A DNA stretch of 64,000 nt from Tannerellaceae bacterium (GCA_031288175.1 JAITRW010000022.1:1-64000); one strand, 5' to 3'; counted from the first letter of the stretch, positions 36,380 through 45,698 are shown. Numbers and translations are program-made. The notes: generated by a model not told the origin, from the sequence alone.

Positions 36380-37021
36380 GTGAAAGGATTACTTTTTATT
36401 TCACATTCGGGGGCAAATATTGGATTGTTGGAGGGGATTGAGTTTGCCCTCAAAGGAGGGTGTCGACATATACAGTTGAGAGCGAAGGGAGCAGCGGTTG
36501 TCGAAGTAGAAACAGCGGCATGGAAGGCTAAAGCTCTTTGCGAACAATATGGCGGGTCACTTTATGTGAACGATCATGTAGACGTATGTCTCAAGGTGAG
36601 AGCCAAGGGGGTTCATCTGGGTAAGTCGGATATGTCGCCATGTGAGGCCAGGAAGCGGCTCGGGCGGGATTTCCTTATTGGAGGAACAGCCAATACCTTT
36701 GAAGATATCCGCCGTTTGAATGAGGAAGGGGTTGATTATATTGGGCTTGGCCCTTTTCGCTTTACCTCTACGAAAGACAGACTGAGCCCGTTGTTAGGGT
36801 TGGAAGGTTATAAACAGATATTGGAAAAGTGCCGTATTGAGGGAATAACTTTACCTATCATGGCTATCGGAGGGATAGTGTTAACAGATGTACCTGTTAT
36901 CAGGGCGGTAGGGCTTGCCGGTATAGCTGTCTCGTCGGCCATTCTTGGTGCAACCGATCCGGTGGAAGAGACGAAGGCCTTCTGCAATGCCCTTGATGTT
37001 CACGCGAGAGAATTCGCATAA
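36380..37021 (+). CDS. thiE: Thiamine phosphate synthase (ThiE/TenI family)
   Basis: ThiE joins the thiazole and pyrimidine halves of thiamine to thiamine phosphate. The TIM-barrel motifs are present: RHIQLRAKG, LYVNDHVDVCL, KGVHLGKSDMS, IGGTANTFED and GVDYIGLGPFRFTSTKDRLSPLLGL, with the glycine-rich phosphate site IMAIGGIV and AGIAVSSAIL. The 213-residue length is normal. It starts with GTG immediately after the protease stop, so it is probably coupled. The other thiamine genes are not nearby, and I saw no TPP riboswitch. A TenI-like role is possible, though the pyrophosphate loop looks intact. It overlaps ribD by 22 bases at the 3' end. Confidence 0.88.
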   Translation: MKGLLFISHSGANIGLLEGIEFALKGGCRHIQLRAKGAAVVEVETAAWKAKALCEQYGGSLYVNDHVDVCLKVRAKGVHLGKSDMSPCEARKRLGRDFLIGGTANTFEDIRRLNEEGVDYIGLGPFRFTSTKDRLSPLLGLEGYKQILEKCRIEGITLPIMAIGGIVLTDVPVIRAVGLAGIAVSSAILGATDPVEETKAFCNALDVHAREFA

Positions 37022-38028
37022 TAATGTAGTATCCTGCGACCGTCGGTCCATTTTTCTTCCGATTGCCGTAAAATAGGTAACGAAGAGGTCGTTATAGTGG
37101 GCGCTATGACGCCTTTACCGAGAAAGAATGGGACAACTTCGACATGGGCTTCATCCCACAAGCCTGCTTCCAGAAAACTGTTCAACAAAGTAGCCCCTCC
37201 TTCTACGAGGAGGGAATCCAACTTTCGTGCGTACAATTCGGCCAAAACTTGGGGCAGTAAGGGACGGTTGTAATCCATGTTTTCTTCCGAAAAAAAAAGT
37301 GTTTCCACGGTCCTGTCCGACAAGTGTGCTTGTGGCGGAGGTACAAATCGCCGCCCTAATACGAGACGGACAGGTGAAAGCCCTGCCCAGTAACGAACGG
37401 TCAAAGAAGGGTTATCGAGTTCTGCCGTTTGCCTGCCTATCATGATGGCCGCAACTTCGGAGCGTAATTTATGTACTATGCGGCGGGATGCGGTGGAAGA
37501 AAAACGAACGGGAGCAGAGGATGTATCTATACGGAGACGGTCAATGAAGCCGTCAATGCTCTGTGCCCATTTGAGAAAGATGTAAGGGCGGTGTTGCTCA
37601 TGAAAGGTGATAAAGACCTTGTTGAGCGAACGGGCTTCTCTTTCGAGGATACCGGTGACAATTTCCACGTCGGCTCTTTGTAAACGGCAGATACCTTGCC
37701 CCGAAACGGCAGGAAAAGGATCAAGGCAGGCGACGACAACCCGACGGATGTTTTTTTCTATTATCAGATCTGTACAAGGGGGAGTTTTACCATAGTGAGC
37801 ACATGGTTCAAGGTTCACATATAATGTGGACGAAGACAAGAGATTTGGATTTTGAACGGCGGCGATAGCGTTTACTTCGGCATGCGGTTCCCCTGCACGA
37901 CGGTGGTATCCTTCACCGATGATCTGCCCTTCGTGCACAACGACAGATCCCACCATAGGGTTTGGTGAGGTATTTCCTTTACCTGCCTCTGCCAATTCTA
38001 GGCATCTCCGCATAAAAATTTCATCCAT
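37000..38028 (-). CDS. ribD: Bifunctional riboflavin biosynthesis deaminase/reductase
   Basis: RibD deaminates the pyrimidine intermediate from GTP and reduces its ribosyl side chain, two steps of riboflavin synthesis. The N-terminal deaminase holds zinc ligands HAEVNA and EPCAHYGKTPPC; the C-terminal reductase (about 145-342) holds FLKWAQSIDGFID, DNPSLTVRYW and DSLLVEGGATLLNSFLEAGLWDE. The 342-residue length is normal. The linker motif usually written NPxVAGxG is FPAVSGQGICRL here, a mild change. The gene is alone on the minus strand, convergent with thiE. No FMN riboswitch was recognised. Confidence 0.95.
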   Translation of the reverse strand: MDEIFMRRCLELAEAGKGNTSPNPMVGSVVVHEGQIIGEGYHRRAGEPHAEVNAIAAVQNPNLLSSSTLYVNLEPCAHYGKTPPCTDLIIEKNIRRVVVACLDPFPAVSGQGICRLQRADVEIVTGILEREARSLNKVFITFHEQHRPYIFLKWAQSIDGFIDRLRIDTSSAPVRFSSTASRRIVHKLRSEVAAIMIGRQTAELDNPSLTVRYWAGLSPVRLVLGRRFVPPPQAHLSDRTVETLFFSEENMDYNRPLLPQVLAELYARKLDSLLVEGGATLLNSFLEAGLWDEAHVEVVPFFLGKGVIAPTITTSSLPILRQSEEKWTDGRRILHYYANSLA

Positions 38029-38053
38029 TCTTGATTTTATTTACCTTGCTTTG

Positions 38054-38061
38054 CAAAGGTA
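38054..38061 (-). promoter_or_regulatory. Promoter -7 element of ribD within an inverted repeat
   Basis: The minus strand reads TACCTTTG, 25 bases before the ribD ATG. It forms one arm of the inverted repeat TTACCTT (38041-38047) and AAGGTAA (38056-38062), which could also place a second -7 box on the plus strand or an operator. Confidence 0.5.
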
Positions 38062-38114
38062 ATGTAAGGACAGGCATGTGAACTTGCCCTTACAGGTAAT
38101 TCACGAAAGATAGC

Positions 38115-38122
38115 TACCTTCG
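38115..38122 (+). promoter_or_regulatory. Promoter -7 element of tRNA-Leu
   Basis: TACCTTCG, one mismatch from TAnnTTTG, ends 19 bases before the tRNA 5' end, the same geometry as at tRNA-Asn. No clear -33 box was found. Confidence 0.5.
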
Positions 38123-38141
38123 CCGCAAATAATGACTATCG

Positions 38142-38226
38142 GCTCGAATGGTGGAATCGGTAGACACGAAGGACTTAAAATCCTTTGGCTATTGCAGCTG
38201 TGCGGGTTCGAGTCCCGCTTCGAGTA
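38142..38226 (+). tRNA. tRNA-Leu (anticodon UAA)
   Basis: The 85-base sequence folds as a class II tRNA: acceptor GCTCGAA/TTCGAGT (one G-U pair), a D arm with GTGGAATCGGTAGACAC, anticodon stem AAGGA/TCCTT with loop CTTAAAA (anticodon TAA), a long variable arm, T arm GCGGG-TTCGAGT-CCCGC, and discriminator A. CCA is not encoded. It stands just before the accessory-looking surface gene block. Confidence 0.97.
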
Positions 38227-38273
38227 CGGAAGTCTCCGGGAAATGGAGGCTATAAAGCGAGTGTATATATCGG

Positions 38274-41200
38274 ATGAAACGCCTTCTCTTTCTTCTTTTT
38301 TTATTGACGGGCGAAGCTTTCGGAGCCATTCGTACGGTGCAGACAACGGGAGTTTCAGGTCCGGGAAGTTTCTCTCAGGTTTTAATGGAGGCCGTTTCGG
38401 GTGATACTATTCTCTTTAATGTTGCCGATGGTTCACTATCACCTGTCGTCATATTGCCTCCTTCTCTTTCTTCCAATACGAAAGATTTGCTTATTGAAGG
38501 GAATGGAGTTACTCTATCGGGTGGCACCATACGTTCTCGCACGTTTTCTAACGAGGCGGGCGCCAAGGTAGTCTTCCGACGGACACATTTCACGAATGGT
38601 TATCTTATCAATAAGGGGCAGCTTAAGCTGGAATCATGTATTTTTTCTAGCAATCGTTCTCCGGACGGAAAGGGTGCAGTTTGGAACGATAACGGCAAAC
38701 TGATAGTGCGGGGTTGTACATTTTTTGAAAATGTCAGTACACATTGTGGTGCGGCAATTTATACGGAAGGTTCTTCTGCCGAGGCCTCGTTTATGGGATG
38801 CCTCTTTTTGCATAATGTTTCGGAAAAAGGAGCGAGTGTTTACCGTGCCTCTGGCAAAATCAGTTCCGAGGGCCACAATATCTTTGACTATGATATTTTT
38901 GCCGAATCGGATAAGTTCTACCATGAGGAAGATATCCATCTCCCTGCCTACAATTCCTACGAACCGGCTTATTGGTTCTCCCCCATTTCATTCCGCATTA
39001 TGCAGAATGATTATATGTATTTTCTTTCCCGTATTGTGCTGCCGGTTGAAGATTATCCGGAGACAGATTTTTATGGCGCTCCTATTCAGGCTTTGACGAA
39101 TGGGAAGGCTTTTTCGGGTGCGGTGCAATCTGTTGTCAGGTCTCAGAATGGTTATGTGCTCCATTATGTGATTCAAGGGAATAATCACTTGACAGTAGAA
39201 ACTGTTATAGGAGAACCGCCGGATGAAGACGGCTTATTCCTTCCGGGAACAACTGTCTTGTTGAAAGATGAGACGCCGGATGCTGTTGCTCTGTCGTGGA
39301 CAGTGAATGAGGTAACCCGACCACCTGCCTCACTGAGCGAAGGAGTAGAAATATATATGAATGGACACCAACGAGTGAAATTGACGGTTTACCGTCAGCG
39401 GCTCGTCACGCAATCGAACGATGATGGAGAAGGTAGCCTCAGGCAAGTTCTTACCTCAATGCAGGATTATGATGTGATACAGTTTGCAGACGGTCTGAAG
39501 GGTAAGACTATCTTCCTTAACTCGAAACTGCCGACTGTGACAAACCGCTTCATTCGTATCGAAGGTATAGAGTTAACGTTGGCGGGTAATGATTATCCGT
39601 TACTTACGTTTCACGGCGCTTCCGCTTGCTTGCGAGGTATCCGGTTTACTACTCAAGAGGATGTTTCGTACGATAGAAACGGTGGCATAGGGGAAGGAGG
39701 AATTGTTTTCAACAAAGGTGGAGATCTTACCTTGCACTCCTGTATCTTTTCCGGCAACGAACTTTCCAAGCAGGGAGGTGACGGAGGCGCTTTGCATAAT
39801 GCCGGAGGGAAAATGATCGTTAGCGCCTGTACGTTTTACAACAATACTGCTTTCCGCGGAGGCGCTATTTACAATGCGGGAGAGTTGGAGTTACAGGGAA
39901 ATATCTTTTCAGGTAACCGGACGGTCATACCGAGTAATGGACAGACACTGTTCAATACCGGTACGGTAACAGCAGGTCACAATTTCTATGATGCAGATAG
40001 TTATGGATTCAGTTTCGGTGCCGGAAATGAAAAGATTTCTGCTATACTACCTTTTTCTCCGGTTACGTTCGAACTGACGTCGAACAATCCTGCATTGGTG
40101 GAGTTTTCTCCCCCTTCCCTCTATCCGGAAACGGATTATTACGGGGAGACGTTTGAGACTGTCGTTTATCCCGGCGCCGTCAAACAAAACCATCCTGAAG
40201 GATTCATTCTCTCATGGGAGACTTTCGGGCAAGGACAGATTGAACTGATCGAAGGTCCTATGCCAACCGTTGCTCGTAAGCTTGTATCTGCAGGAAGTGT
40301 CGTTACCCTCCGGGCGACACCTATAGGTGCGGGTGATGCGCGGGTAATTTACTGGGAAGTGAATGGTCAACAGCGTCCTGAAACGGGTGACTTGACACTT
40401 ACCGTGAATGGTAATACATCCGTTCGTGCAGTTTTCAAACGTATTTATACAGTTACTACGCTTACAGACGATCCAAATGGAGGGCAGGGAACGTTCCGTA
40501 ACTATCTTTTCACCGGTTGGCAAGAGGATGGCGACGTTATCCGTTTTGCCGATGATCTGGCGGGGGAAACCTTCGTACTGACAACCGGTCTTCCTGAAAT
40601 TACTCACAAGATAACGATAGAGGGGAATGGCGTAACTTTCGACGGGAGTAACCTTACTTCTCCGATGTTCAATGTAAACCCTGAGGCGGAGGTCAATTTC
40701 AGCCGTATCCGTTTTACAGGATGTATATTGCCATCGACTTCGGAAAGTCCCGGCGGAGCAGTCTTTTTCAATCAGGGACAACTTTTGTTGAGTAATTGTA
40801 TATTTGATAATAATCATACTGATGATTTTTCGGGAGGCGCTATATATAGTACCGGCCTGCTTCTGGCTACAGCCTGTACTTTTTACGGGAACTCTGCCCA
40901 AACAGGCGGAGCTATTTGCGTTGCCGGAGGTGCCTCCCTTACCGCAGGCAATGTTTTTTGCAATAATACTGCCCAAACAGCGGTAGATATCTACGAATCA
41001 GTCTCTCTGAAGAACATTCATCGTTACGATCAATACCTCATTGAATCTATTATTGATCCGGTCACATACGTTCCCTATAACGGTGATCGGTTGCAGGTTT
41101 CTTATGAGGAGTTGTCCTCTTTTGGGTTCCCTGTTGTTGATTTCTACAATGTGTCACGGAATACGCGTACCACTACTTCCACCGGTGCAACTGTCCTTAC

Positions 41201-42113
41201 TACGTTCGTTTCTTTTGATACCCATGATGAAGGGGCGACTACTGTTCCTTCTCGTATCGTTGAACGAGGCAGTTTTCTTAATGAACCGTCTCCCGAAGTT
41301 CAACGTCCGGAGTATCTGTTCGAAGGTTGGTTTGAAGATTCCGGAGGTACTTACCGCTGGAACTTTGATTTGCGCCCGACCAGTACCGAATCTCTCGTAC
41401 TTCACGCGAAATGGCAAAGCTTGTACACCGCCTACGCTGTCACTTTCAGGCTTGGTAACGGACAAGCCGATCTCCTTTCTTACGTTTTTCCCTCTACGGG
41501 TATTCTCGAATGTCCCGAAGATCCTTCCCGCCCGTATTATACTTTTTTGGGATGGTTTGCTAACGAAGATTGTACCCTTCCATGGGATTTTCAGACTTTG
41601 ATAGTCTCAAATACAACAATTTATGCAGGCTGGATCCCTGTCTCTTTCCTCGTTACTTTTGATCCTCGTAACGGTTCGTTGCCGATTACCTCCACGACCT
41701 CATATGGCGACGTCCTTGTTCCTCCTACCATTATCCCTGTCGGTGTTTCCGTTGTGATCGGTTGGTGTGCGGATACACTTAGTGCGGCATTGTGGAATTT
41801 CGAAACCACGCAAGTTATTTCCGATACTACACTGTATGCCGTCTGGTCACCTCCACTCAAATCAATATCCGTTTTACTACCTGTTATTTCTTTAACGCCA
41901 ACGGTTTTTACAGAGTTTGTGCGTTTGCAGGGTGCCGGTGGTCGACAACTCGGTATTTACAATTCATCCGGTCGTCTCCTTTCGTTCCGGAAACTTGAAA
42001 CGGACGATGAGATTGTCAATACGTCGGCTTTTTCCCCAGGTATTTACTTCTTTTCTCTCTCCGCTCTTTCCGGAAAAGAGAGGTCGCTTCTTTTAAAAGC
42101 CATCAGACATTAA
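38274..42113 (+). CDS. Giant secreted surface protein: three beta-helix modules, InlB-type repeats, T9SS sorting domain
   Basis: This 1279-residue protein has a signal peptide (about 1-18, AFGA). Three modules of about 350 residues start near residues 19, 377 and 724. Each begins with a G(S/T)F/LRQ-type opening and IEGNGVTL.G, continues as a parallel beta-helix with GGAIYN-type turns as in Pmp and pectate-lyase-like proteins, and (modules 1 and 2) closes with a YPETD.YG segment and a small beta domain ending in V.G...V....Y. Three Listeria-Bacteroides (InlB-type) repeats follow (about 975-1195, GWF.D...W.F ... LYAVW), then a T9SS type A sorting domain (about 1197-1279, LGIYNSSGRLLSFRKL and PGIYFFSLS). 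Ligand or enzyme activity is unknown; no catalytic motif was recognised. It starts 48 bases after tRNA-Leu. Confidence 0.85.
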   Translation: MKRLLFLLFLLTGEAFGAIRTVQTTGVSGPGSFSQVLMEAVSGDTILFNVADGSLSPVVILPPSLSSNTKDLLIEGNGVTLSGGTIRSRTFSNEAGAKVVFRRTHFTNGYLINKGQLKLESCIFSSNRSPDGKGAVWNDNGKLIVRGCTFFENVSTHCGAAIYTEGSSAEASFMGCLFLHNVSEKGASVYRASGKISSEGHNIFDYDIFAESDKFYHEEDIHLPAYNSYEPAYWFSPISFRIMQNDYMYFLSRIVLPVEDYPETDFYGAPIQALTNGKAFSGAVQSVVRSQNGYVLHYVIQGNNHLTVETVIGEPPDEDGLFLPGTTVLLKDETPDAVALSWTVNEVTRPPASLSEGVEIYMNGHQRVKLTVYRQRLVTQSNDDGEGSLRQVLTSMQDYDVIQFADGLKGKTIFLNSKLPTVTNRFIRIEGIELTLAGNDYPLLTFHGASACLRGIRFTTQEDVSYDRNGGIGEGGIVFNKGGDLTLHSCIFSGNELSKQGGDGGALHNAGGKMIVSACTFYNNTAFRGGAIYNAGELELQGNIFSGNRTVIPSNGQTLFNTGTVTAGHNFYDADSYGFSFGAGNEKISAILPFSPVTFELTSNNPALVEFSPPSLYPETDYYGETFETVVYPGAVKQNHPEGFILSWETFGQGQIELIEGPMPTVARKLVSAGSVVTLRATPIGAGDARVIYWEVNGQQRPETGDLTLTVNGNTSVRAVFKRIYTVTTLTDDPNGGQGTFRNYLFTGWQEDGDVIRFADDLAGETFVLTTGLPEITHKITIEGNGVTFDGSNLTSPMFNVNPEAEVNFSRIRFTGCILPSTSESPGGAVFFNQGQLLLSNCIFDNNHTDDFSGGAIYSTGLLLATACTFYGNSAQTGGAICVAGGASLTAGNVFCNNTAQTAVDIYESVSLKNIHRYDQYLIESIIDPVTYVPYNGDRLQVSYEELSSFGFPVVDFYNVSRNTRTTTSTGATVLTTFVSFDTHDEGATTVPSRIVERGSFLNEPSPEVQRPEYLFEGWFEDSGGTYRWNFDLRPTSTESLVLHAKWQSLYTAYAVTFRLGNGQADLLSYVFPSTGILECPEDPSRPYYTFLGWFANEDCTLPWDFQTLIVSNTTIYAGWIPVSFLVTFDPRNGSLPITSTTSYGDVLVPPTIIPVGVSVVIGWCADTLSAALWNFETTQVISDTTLYAVWSPPLKSISVLLPVISLTPTVFTEFVRLQGAGGRQLGIYNSSGRLLSFRKLETDDEIVNTSAFSPGIYFFSLSALSGKERSLLLKAIRH

Positions 42114-42125
42114 CCTGTTACGCTA

Positions 42126-43400
42126 GTGGGCAGTTACATAGACCGTTATTTTTATATTCTCTTTATCATCGCCTTGGTCGGAGGGGTGATGCTTTATTGG
42201 TTTGATGGGTTTGGTAGCGTAGATGAGCTTTGTCTCAGTGCACTTCTCGTGCTGTTTTTCGTCCGTCTGCTTGAAACAAAAGATTGGGCGATAAACAAGA
42301 GTTTCCTCATCGTCCTTGGAGTTTTTGCCTGTTATCTGGGTTATTCCTTACACATAGGCAGTAACGCTGTACGTGCTATTTTTACTGATCTCCTCATACA
42401 GGTGAAACCGTATCTTGCCTTTTTCTGTGTGTATCAGCTTCGTCCCGTTTTCGATAAGAAACAATGCTTGTTACTTAAACAATTCTGTTTTGTCTGTTGG
42501 GTTATACTTATTCCTTTTGCAGTAATGGGTTTGATGAATGAGATGTACTTAGTACATACGATCGGACACCCTGCTATTCTTGGGGCTTCGGCGGCGGCAA
42601 TTGCGCTCATATACCTCTACACGTGCGAAGATTATTCCCGTCGATCCTTACTTGTTTTTTTGGGATTATTGGCGTTGGGAATCGGGTCAACTCGTTCGAA
42701 GTTTTACGGTTTCTTCATCTTTACATCTTTTCTCGCTTTCTTTTTGCAGGATACAAGTCGTTTTCGCCTGAGTATAAAGAACTTATTACTCCTTGTGACC
42801 GTTATGGTTGTGATGACGGTCGCCGCGAAAGAAAAAATCTTTATCTATTTCGTACAAGGGATGTCTGAAAATGCGGACAAGGAAAATATCGCCCGTTTTG
42901 CACTTTATGTCACGTCAGGGGAGATTCTTATGGATTACATGCCATTCGGGAGTGGTTTGGCTAGTTTCGCTACTTATGCATCGGGAGAATACTATTCTCC
43001 GCTTTATACCAAGTATGGGATTGACGGTGTTTGGGGGCTGACTAAGAATAATCACGCATTCATTACCGATACATACTACCCCTCGCTGGCTCAATTCGGT
43101 GTTGCCGGTGTTCTCTTTTTCCTGGTGTTCTGGATGTATTTGCTTAGGAAGGCCTTTCTCTATGCGAGAAATTCAAAAGACTGTCGCCCTTTGCTGATAG
43201 CTGCTTCTATCATTGGTTATTTTGCGGTGGAGAACGTGGCTGATGCAACTCTGACAAGTAGTCGCGGTTTCTTCTTCATGATGCTTCTTGGATTGGTCTT
43301 TGCGAAGATGTCGTCAACGATGGAGGCGACGCTTCGATTTCCAGAGAGCGAAGATTTGGTAGAGAAAGACAAAATTAAAAATGAGGTAACGCTTCCATAA
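42126..43400 (+). CDS. O-antigen ligase/polymerase-like membrane protein
   Basis: This is a polytopic inner-membrane protein of about 11 hydrophobic segments that resembles the Wzy/WaaL (O-antigen ligase) superfamily, which joins or polymerises lipid-linked glycans on the periplasmic side. A long periplasmic loop before the last helices (about 255-320) contains GSGLASFATYASGEYYSPLYTKYG and NNHAFITDTYYPSLAQFGVAG, resembling the conserved loop and following helix of this family. The start is GTG at 42126, 12 bases after the preceding stop. Its last 87 bases overlap wecG on the opposite strand, and these encode a charged, probably dispensable tail. Polymerase and ligase cannot be told apart by sequence. 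Confidence 0.8.
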   Translation: MGSYIDRYFYILFIIALVGGVMLYWFDGFGSVDELCLSALLVLFFVRLLETKDWAINKSFLIVLGVFACYLGYSLHIGSNAVRAIFTDLLIQVKPYLAFFCVYQLRPVFDKKQCLLLKQFCFVCWVILIPFAVMGLMNEMYLVHTIGHPAILGASAAAIALIYLYTCEDYSRRSLLVFLGLLALGIGSTRSKFYGFFIFTSFLAFFLQDTSRFRLSIKNLLLLVTVMVVMTVAAKEKIFIYFVQGMSENADKENIARFALYVTSGEILMDYMPFGSGLASFATYASGEYYSPLYTKYGIDGVWGLTKNNHAFITDTYYPSLAQFGVAGVLFFLVFWMYLLRKAFLYARNSKDCRPLLIAASIIGYFAVENVADATLTSSRGFFFMMLLGLVFAKMSSTMEATLRFPESEDLVEKDKIKNEVTLP

Positions 43401-44054
43401 ACGGCGAGGATTTTTGAGTAATCGCCCAAACCATTCCAAACCAAGCCGTTGCATTCGGGGAGAAGGACGTTTTTGAGTACCGGCATAAAAATCAAAAACA
43501 GCGCCAACGGTACAGATCACCTTCGCTTGTAGACGTTCTTTGTTTGCATATACCCAAAGTTCCTGTTTGGGTGCAGTCATTCCGATGAACAATACGTCAG
43601 GGGCGAAGATATTCACAGCCTCGCACATACGGTCATTTTCTTCTTCGGTGAAAGTTCGCTTGAAAGGTGGACTGTAAGATGCTATGCGAACGGAAGGATA
43701 TTCGGTGTTTATCCGGTTTTTTATCTTCGAAAGCGTCTCGCCCGATGCGCCAAGATAGAAGCAACTACCGCCGGATGCTTGTAAAAGTCCTAACAGTGAA
43801 CGATGAATGTCTGCACCGGCCATCTTTTTTATACGTTGTCCTGTCAGAAGACGTGCGGCAAGAACAATACTGACACCATCGGGAAGCAACACATCACTTT
43901 CCAGAAGCGCTTGCTTAAATACCTGTAACCGCTCGGCTATCGTCCACGAGTAGGCATTAATTGTCTGGATAACGAGACGACTCGCCGGAATTTTTTCCAT
44001 ACGAAAACCCGACGTTACCGTAAAGTCTCCTATCTTCAAAAGCTTCCCACTCAT
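43314..44054 (-). CDS. WecG/TagA/CpsF-family glycosyltransferase
   Basis: Members of this GT26 family add an N-acetylmannosaminuronic acid, N-acetylmannosamine or glucose unit to a lipid-linked sugar at the cytoplasmic face. The 246 residues hold VLLPDGVSIVLAARLLTGQRIKKMAGADI, FYLGASGETLSKIKN, FIGMTAPKQELWVYANKERL and VGAVFDFYAGTQKRPSPRMQRLGLEWFGRLLKNPRRLWKRYL, all typical. The sugar cannot be deduced. It overlaps the GT4 gene start by four bases at 44051-44054 and the ligase-like gene tail to tail by 87 bases. Confidence 0.92.
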   Translation of the reverse strand: MSGKLLKIGDFTVTSGFRMEKIPASRLVIQTINAYSWTIAERLQVFKQALLESDVLLPDGVSIVLAARLLTGQRIKKMAGADIHRSLLGLLQASGGSCFYLGASGETLSKIKNRINTEYPSVRIASYSPPFKRTFTEEENDRMCEAVNIFAPDVLFIGMTAPKQELWVYANKERLQAKVICTVGAVFDFYAGTQKRPSPRMQRLGLEWFGRLLKNPRRLWKRYLIFNFVFLYQIFALWKSKRRLHR

Positions 44055-45115
44055 GGCTTCAACAGAGATTCGTAGACTGAGGCTAAACGGCGGCTAATGT
44101 ACGGCAATCCGAACACATTTACTGCCAACTCATGCCCTGCGTCACCAAGACGTTTCCGCAGATCAACATCCGATATAAGGCGCTCTAACTGTTGCGCAAT
44201 ACATTTTATATCACCGATCTCAACTAACAGTGCCGTTTCTTCATCCCGAATAACATCCGACAATCCTCCTACAGAAGTACAAACAACAGGTAAACCGTAT
44301 GCCCAGGCTTCTACTACTGCCATTGGAAAACCTTCCGAATAACTTGGTAGACAGACGATCGCCGCTTTTCTGAATAATTCTTGTTTTTCTTTACTGTCTA
44401 CCCATCCCTGAAACTCCACTTGCTTAGCTAAACCTAATGATTCTGACAGTTGCTTCCCTTCGGCGAGACTACCCGAACCACCGAAGATAAGCTGCCAATC
44501 AGGGTGAGTATCGGCAATGTGTCGAAAAGCGCGCAATAAATCGAACCACCTTTTTCGAGGTATAAGGGATCCCATGAAGAGAATATATTTCTGTTCTTCA
44601 GCAAGAAGGCGAGGTGTTACAGAGCAGGCAGGGTTGTAGAGTACTTCTATGGTCGCTTTTAGCTTACCTATGTCCGTCAGATACTTTTTCCATGCTTCGG
44701 AGAGCACGAGTATATGGTGTGAGCAATGGAAAAAGAGCGTGTAGATCCATGCAACAAACGAACTGTTCTGAATATGTGTTTCGGAAATATCGCAGTGTAT
44801 ATGTGTAATGATTTTTTTCCCGAGAAACTTGGCAGGGAGAAGGAAAAAGAGTTTTCGGAAAGCGGAAACCGGTGAAGAAATATGAATGTGTACGACGCGA
44901 TTAAAAGGAAGAAGTAATCCATAATGGAAAAGTGCGAAAAAAAAATAGGTGAGCTTTAATAAAGGGTTGCGATCTATATGAGTTTCTACCCACCTTAGAC
45001 GGTAATCACGTAAAGCTTTCGCATTTTCGTAAGCTTTCACTACGGCTGTCACTCCCCCTCGTGTCCGGCGGGAGGTGGCGACTACTATTATACCTTTTCG
45101 TTTCTTTTGCCCCAT
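44051..45115 (-). CDS. Family GT4 glycosyltransferase
   Basis: This GT-B fold enzyme transfers a sugar from a nucleotide donor to a glycan precursor. The N-terminal domain has GIIVVATSRRTRGGVTAVVKAYENA and HIHISSPVSAFRK; the C-terminal domain has ILFMGSLIPRKRWFDLLRAFR, a glycine-rich FGGSGSL and the E-x7-E motif SEGFPMAVVEAWAYGLPVVCTSVGG. The 354-residue length is usual. It ends with a four-base overlap into wecG and begins one base after the acyltransferase stop, so the three genes form one minus-strand operon. Donor and acceptor are unknown. Confidence 0.92.
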   Translation of the reverse strand: MGQKKRKGIIVVATSRRTRGGVTAVVKAYENAKALRDYRLRWVETHIDRNPLLKLTYFFFALFHYGLLLPFNRVVHIHISSPVSAFRKLFFLLPAKFLGKKIITHIHCDISETHIQNSSFVAWIYTLFFHCSHHILVLSEAWKKYLTDIGKLKATIEVLYNPACSVTPRLLAEEQKYILFMGSLIPRKRWFDLLRAFRHIADTHPDWQLIFGGSGSLAEGKQLSESLGLAKQVEFQGWVDSKEKQELFRKAAIVCLPSYSEGFPMAVVEAWAYGLPVVCTSVGGLSDVIRDEETALLVEIGDIKCIAQQLERLISDVDLRKRLGDAGHELAVNVFGLPYISRRLASVYESLLKP

Positions 45116-45116
45116 C

Positions 45117-45698
45117 TCAATTTGTGTGTGAAGGAAGTCGTTCTTCTTCCCGATACAATATCGTTTCGTGTTGCGTTATTTCTTCAGGGGAGAATCGATA
45201 ATGCAGTCGTCGGGCAGGTACTCCCCCTACGATAGAGTAAGGTTCTACGTCTTTCGTAACCACTGCTCCTGCTGCTACAACAGCGCCCCTCCCCACACGA
45301 ACACCCTTTAGAATAGTTACATTCGTCCCTACCCATACATCGTCCTCAATGATTACGTCTTTGTCGTCCTCTTCTTTTTTATCATGTACATCGTAGATGA
45401 ACCTACCGACATCACTTGTCCGATGATCACCGCCGATTATCGTTACTCCCGGTCCAAACAAAACTTTATTCCCTACCGTTATCCGGCTTTTCGTCGCCAT
45501 GAAAAACGCACGTGGACCGATATATATGTGGTTGCCGAGAGCAAGCGTCCGGTAAGTAAAATCAGAGGTTAAGACGGAAAAACGAACATCCTTGCCACAA
45601 GAACGCATGAGACGCTTACAGAAAAAAGCTAATCCTCTGTTCAGGCTACCCCGCACAAACCAATAGAATAGACGGAACACTTCTACGATTAACTTCAT
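45117..45698 (-). CDS. Hexapeptide-repeat acyltransferase
   Basis: This is a left-handed beta-helix enzyme, probably an O-acetyltransferase acting on a sugar. Hexapeptide repeats run from about residue 50 to 165 ([90 protein letters not shown]). GDH carries the likely catalytic His. A 40-residue hydrophobic N-terminal part may lie on the membrane. At 193 residues it is typical of colanic-acid type acetyltransferases. It is the first gene of the minus-strand glycan operon; the 138-base upstream gap carries the promoter of the divergent queA. Confidence 0.9.
   Translation of the reverse strand: MKLIVEVFRLFYWFVRGSLNRGLAFFCKRLMRSCGKDVRFSVLTSDFTYRTLALGNHIYIGPRAFFMATKSRITVGNKVLFGPGVTIIGGDHRTSDVGRFIYDVHDKKEEDDKDVIIEDDVWVGTNVTILKGVRVGRGAVVAAGAVVTKDVEPYSIVGGVPARRLHYRFSPEEITQHETILYREEERLPSHTN

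Noticed and set aside
36380-38061. Possible TPP or FMN riboswitch near thiE or ribD
   Set aside because: thiE directly follows a stop codon with no leader, and the ribD leader of about 20 bases is too short for either riboswitch.
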